64,000 nucleotides of DNA from Armigeres subalbatus (taxonomy: Eukaryota > Arthropoda > Insecta > Diptera > Culicidae), in assembly GCF_024139115.2 (NCBI RefSeq), contig NC_085140.1, positions 460,257,506 through 460,321,505 of the forward strand, written 5' to 3'. Both the position numbers and the translations under genes were made by a program. This document shows, in pieces, positions 59,061-64,000 of this stretch (the stretch's first letter is position 1; every line of letters begins with the position of its first letter). The notes under the pieces were generated by a model. The model made no database searches and had not been told where the DNA came from. It saw only the letters and a list, made by a program, of their open reading frames with translations.

Positions 59061-60067
59061 TATAACATTTCTTGGCAGGTATCCAAGGATCTGTTGGGAA
59101 GGGTTTTGATAGCTGTCGAAAACATGTTGAAGGCCGTTGTTGCATAGGTCTTACGAGCTGAACTTCAGAACATTTCGCGCATTCTAGAATGTCATTATGG
59201 GGCACACAGAAAATTTCCAATAAGTCTTTTGATTTCTTTGAACTGGGCAGGATGGCCTGAGCTTGATTTGAAACAACTATTCGATCGGTATAACGATTCT
59301 TGGAAGGTATCCAAGGATCTGTTGGGAAAGGTTTTGATGGCTGCCGAAAACATGTTGGAGGCCGTTGTTACGTAGGTCTTACGAGCCGAACTTCAGATCA
59401 TTTCGCGCATTCTGGAATGTCACTATGGGGCACGCAGAAAAATGTTCAATAAGTCATTTGCTATCTTTGAACAGGGTAGGATGTACTCTGAGTATTTTTG
59501 TGTACACTACCCCTTTCGCTTCTATGATAGAGTTCAAGAACTCACAGATATTTTGGAAGAGCTGGAATGTTCCAAAACAGTATCTTCAACACATAAAATT
59601 GATTATATATATATGTATACAGTTTATTGTGATATTTTTCTCTCCTGTCTGGCACAATTGGGTTTATTTCGAGATCAGGTTTTATAAAATATGATCATAA
59701 CTCTTATATCAGGGGTATGCCTTTCAATATCGGTAATTACAGTAATCAGATAACTTGAAAACGTTCAAAATCAATTCTACTTGATATATTTCATGTATCT
59801 ACTTTATTTTAAAACGCCAGAACTTTATTGCACAATTGATTACTGAAGAAATTTGGCCATCATAGCAAAAAATAAGGAAAAAACACAGACATTTTCGAAG
59901 CTCATGAACGCGGGGAAGGGTCTGGCTGGGCCATGGGGGCCTATGCCAAAAGAAAGCTCTACTAATCCCCTTTGAGTAACGTCCGAGGTCATGAAATTTG
60001 GTCAACGACTTAATGAGAACGAGCACTTTGAAGGAGGTGACTGTCGTCCCGGCCTTTTAAGGGTTAA

Positions 60068-60869
60068 CCCTTTCTTGCAAGTGAATAAAAACAGGTATAA
60101 AATGAGAACTTTGACAATCCACATGAAATGCTACTTGCCTTTTCTTTTCATAATGAAAATAAAATTAAAATCTCTTCTATGTCCATGGCATCTTATTTCG
60201 CGCTAAGAATCAAATTCGCCGTCTTCGGATTGGCAATCCTACGCCAAGGAAGACTTGATAATAAGTATGGTAAATTAGTCATAATGGCAACATGCTTCAA
60301 TCTGAAATGTGAGATGTCTACTAATCTGTATTACTATGTAATCCTTATAAATCCTCTGATAACGAGAGACTTCTGTGCAGCCCGACCGTGTGCACAAATT
60401 TGTTCTTCGGTGAGTACCTAACTTAATTTGAGTTAATTCATTCTTTCACATGATTTTGCAATCTTTTGAAGTGGTTTCGACAAACATCGCCCGAACATGC
60501 TAAAAGGTTCATGGTTCATGAAACGACGTTGCTAATGGTAACGACGGGAAATAAACTGTCTGTGCAGTTTATTTGCATATATAATATGTGGCTTCTGTGC
60601 TTCACGATGTCGCTGGCACCGACTGACTGCGGAAAGAGAAATATCAAACTAATAGGAAGATAATGAAAATGCGTGTTGAAAGTAGTGCCTCACATGCAAA
60701 TCACTCATCCAGCGAAGGAAGTTTTTCCGGTTGTGTTTGCGTTTGTCGGTTGGCATGTTTAGGAATAATAAATATGGGCCCGAAAACTGCAACTTAAGCG
60801 ACTTGTGGCACCACATATGTACAATAGGATGGTTCGTTCAATTTTTTTACTGAATGGTCTTTTCTACTA
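60068..60869. other. no recognisable feature
   Basis: No gene or repeat boundary supported. Confidence 0.4.
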
Positions 60870-60972
60870 ACATAACCGGGAAAGTTGCGGTCTCCCCGAT
60901 ATTTCGGAATCAGCGATACAGTAATTCAGCGTATGTCATGGGATTAGCTTTGAGCATCTCGGCTGATATGTG
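60870..60972 (-). pseudogene. RTE-clade LINE fragment
   Basis: Nearly parallel to 49495-49590 of the RTE LINE (accgggaaagttgcggt, gctttgagcatctcg). It corresponds to about 34 codons before the RT fingers. Confidence 0.7.
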
Positions 60973-61583
60973 ATATTTTAAATAGGAAACTGTATTAGAT
61001 TGTAAAAATTGCAAAAGGGTTCTATATACCTAACATTTGCATCATGTTCAATAGGTTATTCTTTGAAATAGTAGTGAGAAAAAATGAAACACAATTTTAT
61101 GTACACCTTTTATTGAATATTATATTTCCAGTAATTACACACAACTATTCTAATCTATTTATATTTGAATTTCCTTGGATTTCTCCAAATTGTCACTACT
61201 TTAAAAATGCAATAGTTATATAATTCTTTTATACCCCTTTATTAATAAGAAATAGCATAAATTCAAACCCTTATATAGTATTGGCAATGTTCATTGTATC
61301 CATAATGTACTTTTCTTATCATTTCGTTTCATTCACCTAATTAACATCGTCAGTGTTGGAATGCTTGTCTGCACAATTACAACTAGGAAGGAATATGCTG
61401 AAGATAGTTTTATTTTTAAATGCATCTGAAATATTTTTAAAATGATAATTAAATGTGCTATAATAGAATAAATTGTGCATCTATACCACGAGATTGAATA
61501 AAAAGTTTCAGTGGATCTTTATCGACTCAATCAACCTATAACTATATCAACAGCCGGAATGATAACAACATTGTTTCGTCATT
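60973..61583. other. AT-rich DNA downstream of the zyxin-like gene
   Basis: No feature recognised. Part of it may be 3' untranslated region if a distal poly(A) site is used. Confidence 0.4.
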
Positions 61584-61589
61584 TTTATT
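61584..61589 (-). terminator. candidate poly(A) signal of the zyxin-like gene
   Basis: AATAAA on the minus strand about 170 nt after the stop codon. It is the first canonical hexamer downstream; other AATAAA-type strings lie further on. Confidence 0.4.
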
Positions 61590-61755
61590 TACCTAATTTC
61601 TACCACGATTATTCTTATCTGAGTGACAAACTGACTAATTCACTTGAGAATGTGAAATCGCTTTTAGTGGATTAAGCTGCCCTTCTAGCATCTAGAAACG
61701 GCAGTGATGACACCTGTATCCGGCCAAAGGTGGTCGGATGGTCTCCGTTTTCAAT

Positions 61756-63552
61756 TTACAGCTCCGTCGTCATATGGCTGGTCAAAGCCTGAACCCTCTT
61801 GGCGTTGCAACTTTTGCAGTATATGTGGTCATCCAATGGGTAGCAACCGCGCCCTTCTGCCTCCGATGACAGCAGCAATCCACAATCCTCACACTTATAA
61901 CAATTGATATGGAAGCTACGGTCCAAAGCCACCACACGAATTGTCTCATCCTGGCCTGGTTCTGGCATAATCGGATTACTGCAAACGCAACATCTTGGCG
62001 CGAACTTTTTGTGGAAGTCCTCAATACAATGAATTTGATTGGTTGCATCAACGGTAAAAGGAATACCGTCCAATGATTTGCCACAAACGATGCAAGTGAA
62101 GCATTGCGGATGATACGGTTTTCCTGTAGCTCTAAGAATTCGCTCCAGAATAGGTTTCAAACAGACAGAGCATTTTTCCAATGTATTCAAGTAGTCTTCC
62201 TCGCAGTAAGGATTGCCATCCAAAGCGTAGAAAGGCTTACCCTGAAGATTAATTTGGCATTGCTGGCAAGTGAAACATGCTATATGGTAAATTTGATCCA
62301 TTGCTGTACAACCATTGTTTTCCCCAACAACGCGATCTCCGCATTTTACACATGTGCCGTAAGTGTCAGGATCAGATACATTATCCATCGATTGAACGAG
62401 TAAATCAGTGAGTGTATCCACTTCCGATTCTTTCTGTGGGTGATTACGATGATGCTGGTTAGAAGCACTAGTGATTAAGCTATCGTTCGGACTATTGATT
62501 CCACGAGAGTTTACGTACGGTGTGTACAGAGAATAGTTTGATCTTCCGGACATTTGGCTGGTGGGACGTGGATTGATGGGTTCATATATTGACTCATAAG
62601 TGGATCCTTGCGAGCCCATCCCATAGGTACCATATAGCGAGTGATGATGCATGTTATTGGCATAAATCTGATTGTTTTGAGAAATGTTACTGTACGTTTG
62701 ACCACCGGCACCAGGACCAACCATGTTATAGGTAGGCTGTGGCTGGCGACTCATCGGAGGCAAATCAGTCGCTCTTCTCAATTCACTATACGAAGAACTT
62801 ACCGGACTCGGTGGAGGTGGGAATTCGTCATCGTTATCTTCCAATGTTAATTCATTCAATGTTAATGGCGCTTGCACGTCTTGAACAGGTGGAGGAGGAA
62901 GTTCATCCGAAATCTGTCTCTGTGTAAATGGTTTAGTTCCATTATTATGGACGATGTTGCTGTAAATCAATCCGTCACCATTCTTCTGACCGCCGGAGAT
63001 ATTGGCATATGTTACATCTCCTTCGTAAAATCGTGTAGCAGTATTTTCATACACTGCTCCGTCTGCCTGGCCTCTTTGCGTTTTGGCATTCATCATTCGC
63101 TTGTGGTGCTCCAGTGCTTCTTTCTGCTGCTGAAGTTCAACTGCGTTGTCCAAAGTTATTTTTCTAGCCACCATTTTCCCAATCCCACCAGTGCCAAAGT
63201 TGGTGTTAGTATAAGGATGTTCTTCTACGCCCCCATGCCCTGCTTGTCCCTGCAGCAATGTAGAATAAGATGGTTCACAATACTGCTTAACATGAGAACT
63301 TTTCGGAACTTGTGGCGGAACAGTGGACGGAGCTGGTTTTTTAGACGGTTTTGGTGGTACTGCTGGCCCTTTCTTACCCATCATTACCATTCCGGGTACA
63401 ATTACACCATTTGGTCCACTATCAGGAAGAGGACGAAACTGGTCATCTAGTTGTGAGTCCGCCTTGTTTTGTCCTTGAGCTTGTTGCTGTTTTTGAGGAT
63501 CACTCACTGACCTCATAGAAAGATGTGCCAGCTGCGAATTGATGTTTTCCAT
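61756..63552 (-). CDS. Zyx: zyxin/LPP-family LIM protein
   Basis: This is an intact 598-residue frame in one exon. Three consecutive LIM zinc fingers form the C-terminus (about residues 401-458, 461-519 and 521-583), each with the C-x2-C ... H-x2-C ... C-x2-C ... C/D pattern (for example CVKCGDRV and HIACFTCQQC). The N-terminal half is proline-rich and disordered: VPPKPSKK near 65, an ideal Ena/VASP EVH1 ligand DDEFPPPPSP at 241-250 and a weaker ELPPPP at 217. A leucine-rich stretch, EVDTLTDLLVQSM at 377-389, sits where zyxin proteins keep a nuclear export signal. The last residues, TTEL, fit a class I PDZ ligand, as in LPP. Family proteins link focal adhesions and adherens junctions to actin and shuttle to the nucleus; in flies zyxin also acts in Hippo signalling. 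The ATG at 63552 has G at -3 and +4. Five YxN motifs are notable. Non-coding 5' exons may lie upstream. Confidence 0.93.
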   Translation of the reverse strand: MENINSQLAHLSMRSVSDPQKQQQAQGQNKADSQLDDQFRPLPDSGPNGVIVPGMVMMGKKGPAVPPKPSKKPAPSTVPPQVPKSSHVKQYCEPSYSTLLQGQAGHGGVEEHPYTNTNFGTGGIGKMVARKITLDNAVELQQQKEALEHHKRMMNAKTQRGQADGAVYENTATRFYEGDVTYANISGGQKNGDGLIYSNIVHNNGTKPFTQRQISDELPPPPVQDVQAPLTLNELTLEDNDDEFPPPPSPVSSSYSELRRATDLPPMSRQPQPTYNMVGPGAGGQTYSNISQNNQIYANNMHHHSLYGTYGMGSQGSTYESIYEPINPRPTSQMSGRSNYSLYTPYVNSRGINSPNDSLITSASNQHHRNHPQKESEVDTLTDLLVQSMDNVSDPDTYGTCVKCGDRVVGENNGCTAMDQIYHIACFTCQQCQINLQGKPFYALDGNPYCEEDYLNTLEKCSVCLKPILERILRATGKPYHPQCFTCIVCGKSLDGIPFTVDATNQIHCIEDFHKKFAPRCCVCSNPIMPEPGQDETIRVVALDRSFHINCYKCEDCGLLLSSEAEGRGCYPLDDHIYCKSCNAKRVQALTSHMTTEL

Positions 63553-64000
63553 GACAACAATACTCAGATGGCTGAATCACTAAACTTATCGATAAAATCA
63601 GAATGATTCACACTTTTCACAGGAACTAGGTGAGCGAAAAAATGTGTATAAAGCACTTTTGATACTTTTTTTTGCAATGGGTGCTGCCGTGTTCTTTGCA
63701 AATTTTTCTTTTATTGTCTGCAGAAATGACATCATACTGACATTTTATAAACAAGAAGCTGACGATGTTGAAAAGGGCGTTGACGAGGGGTAGGACTGCT
63801 AGCATACGTAGATGCTATAAAATTAAACATCGATGCGTTTAGGGTGATTCGAAGCTTGGTTCGAGCATGCGAACAAAATATTGCGAGAGAGGATAGAAAA
63901 AATCGAATCGAGGTCCGACTTTCGATCCGAGAAGATCCAAGAACGACGAAAACGTCAAATCACTTGATGTAGATGGAAATTGGTTTATTTTTTCGAAGTG
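63553..64000 (-). promoter_or_regulatory. upstream region of the zyxin-like gene
   Basis: Expected to hold the 5' untranslated region and perhaps the promoter. I see no convincing TATA box or initiator and no upstream coding exon. Confidence 0.35.

Larger units (their letters stand above)
52318..60063. mobile_element. 7.7 kb TTAA foldback element (piggyBac-like ends)
   Basis: TTAA lies at 52314-52317 and 60064-60067. The element starts cccttaaaaagccgggac and ends with the inverse gtcccggccttttaaggg. Arms of about 1.2 kb (52318 to about 53600; about 58400 to 60063) are inverted copies, with blocks ggggattagtagagctttc, cgttcatgaa and tcaatatcggtaatt in mirrored order. TTAA targets with CCC/GGG ends are typical of piggyBac, but no transposase is present, so that assignment is by signature only. 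The arms carry internal repeats such as ccaaggatctgttgggaa. Confidence 0.75.

Overview
The window looks like a gene-poor, transposon-packed stretch of a mosquito chromosome, most likely Aedes (aegypti or a close relative). The reasons are a near-complete Feilai-type tRNA-derived SINE with an AAG-type tail, LINE fragments of the RTE, R1 and I clades, many palindromic MITEs with 2, 3, 4, 8 or 9 bp target duplications or TTAA sites, AT-rich spacers and a single host gene. All alignments were made by eye, so edges marked approximate may be off by tens of bases.

The only intact host gene I can support lies at the right end on the minus strand (61756-63552). It is a single-exon zyxin/LPP-family protein of 598 residues with three C-terminal LIM domains, an FPPPP Ena/VASP-binding motif and a C-terminal PDZ-type ligand.

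Layout. 1-9.2 kb: nested small elements. A hairpin element with 11-13 bp direct repeats occurs here in several copies, one of them split by a 5'-truncated LINE whose junction was then amplified as three 393 bp tandem units; a decayed R1-like LINE follows. 10.0-12.8 kb: a foldback element built of 150 bp repeats in opposite orientations around a second inverted-repeat insert. 16-21 kb: decayed relics of a large foldback family and a MULE-like MITE. 21.3-37.5 kb: the remains of one large DNA transposon. Its minus-strand transposase-like gene has four recognisable coding exons. It has been hit by at least five later insertions (two MITEs and a hAT-like MITE in exons, a 1.9 kb element and a complete 5.6 kb I-clade LINE in one intron), and its 3' third was flipped by an inversion that left inverted duplications at both breakpoints. 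38-47.5 kb: Feilai SINE, a hAT-like element with internal tandem repeats, small MITEs and long featureless stretches. 48.1-51.7 kb: an RTE-clade LINE carrying two MITEs. 52.3-60.1 kb: a 7.7 kb foldback element bounded by TTAA and CCC/GGG termini (piggyBac-like signature), holding an internally deleted R1-clade LINE, a pogo-like MITE and a TTAA palindrome with a tRNA-like core.

The two observations I rate highest are the hairpin elements, whose two arms match each other almost perfectly although separate copies differ greatly, and the spliced transposase-like gene whose insertion and inversion history can be read from target duplications and empty sites inside the window.
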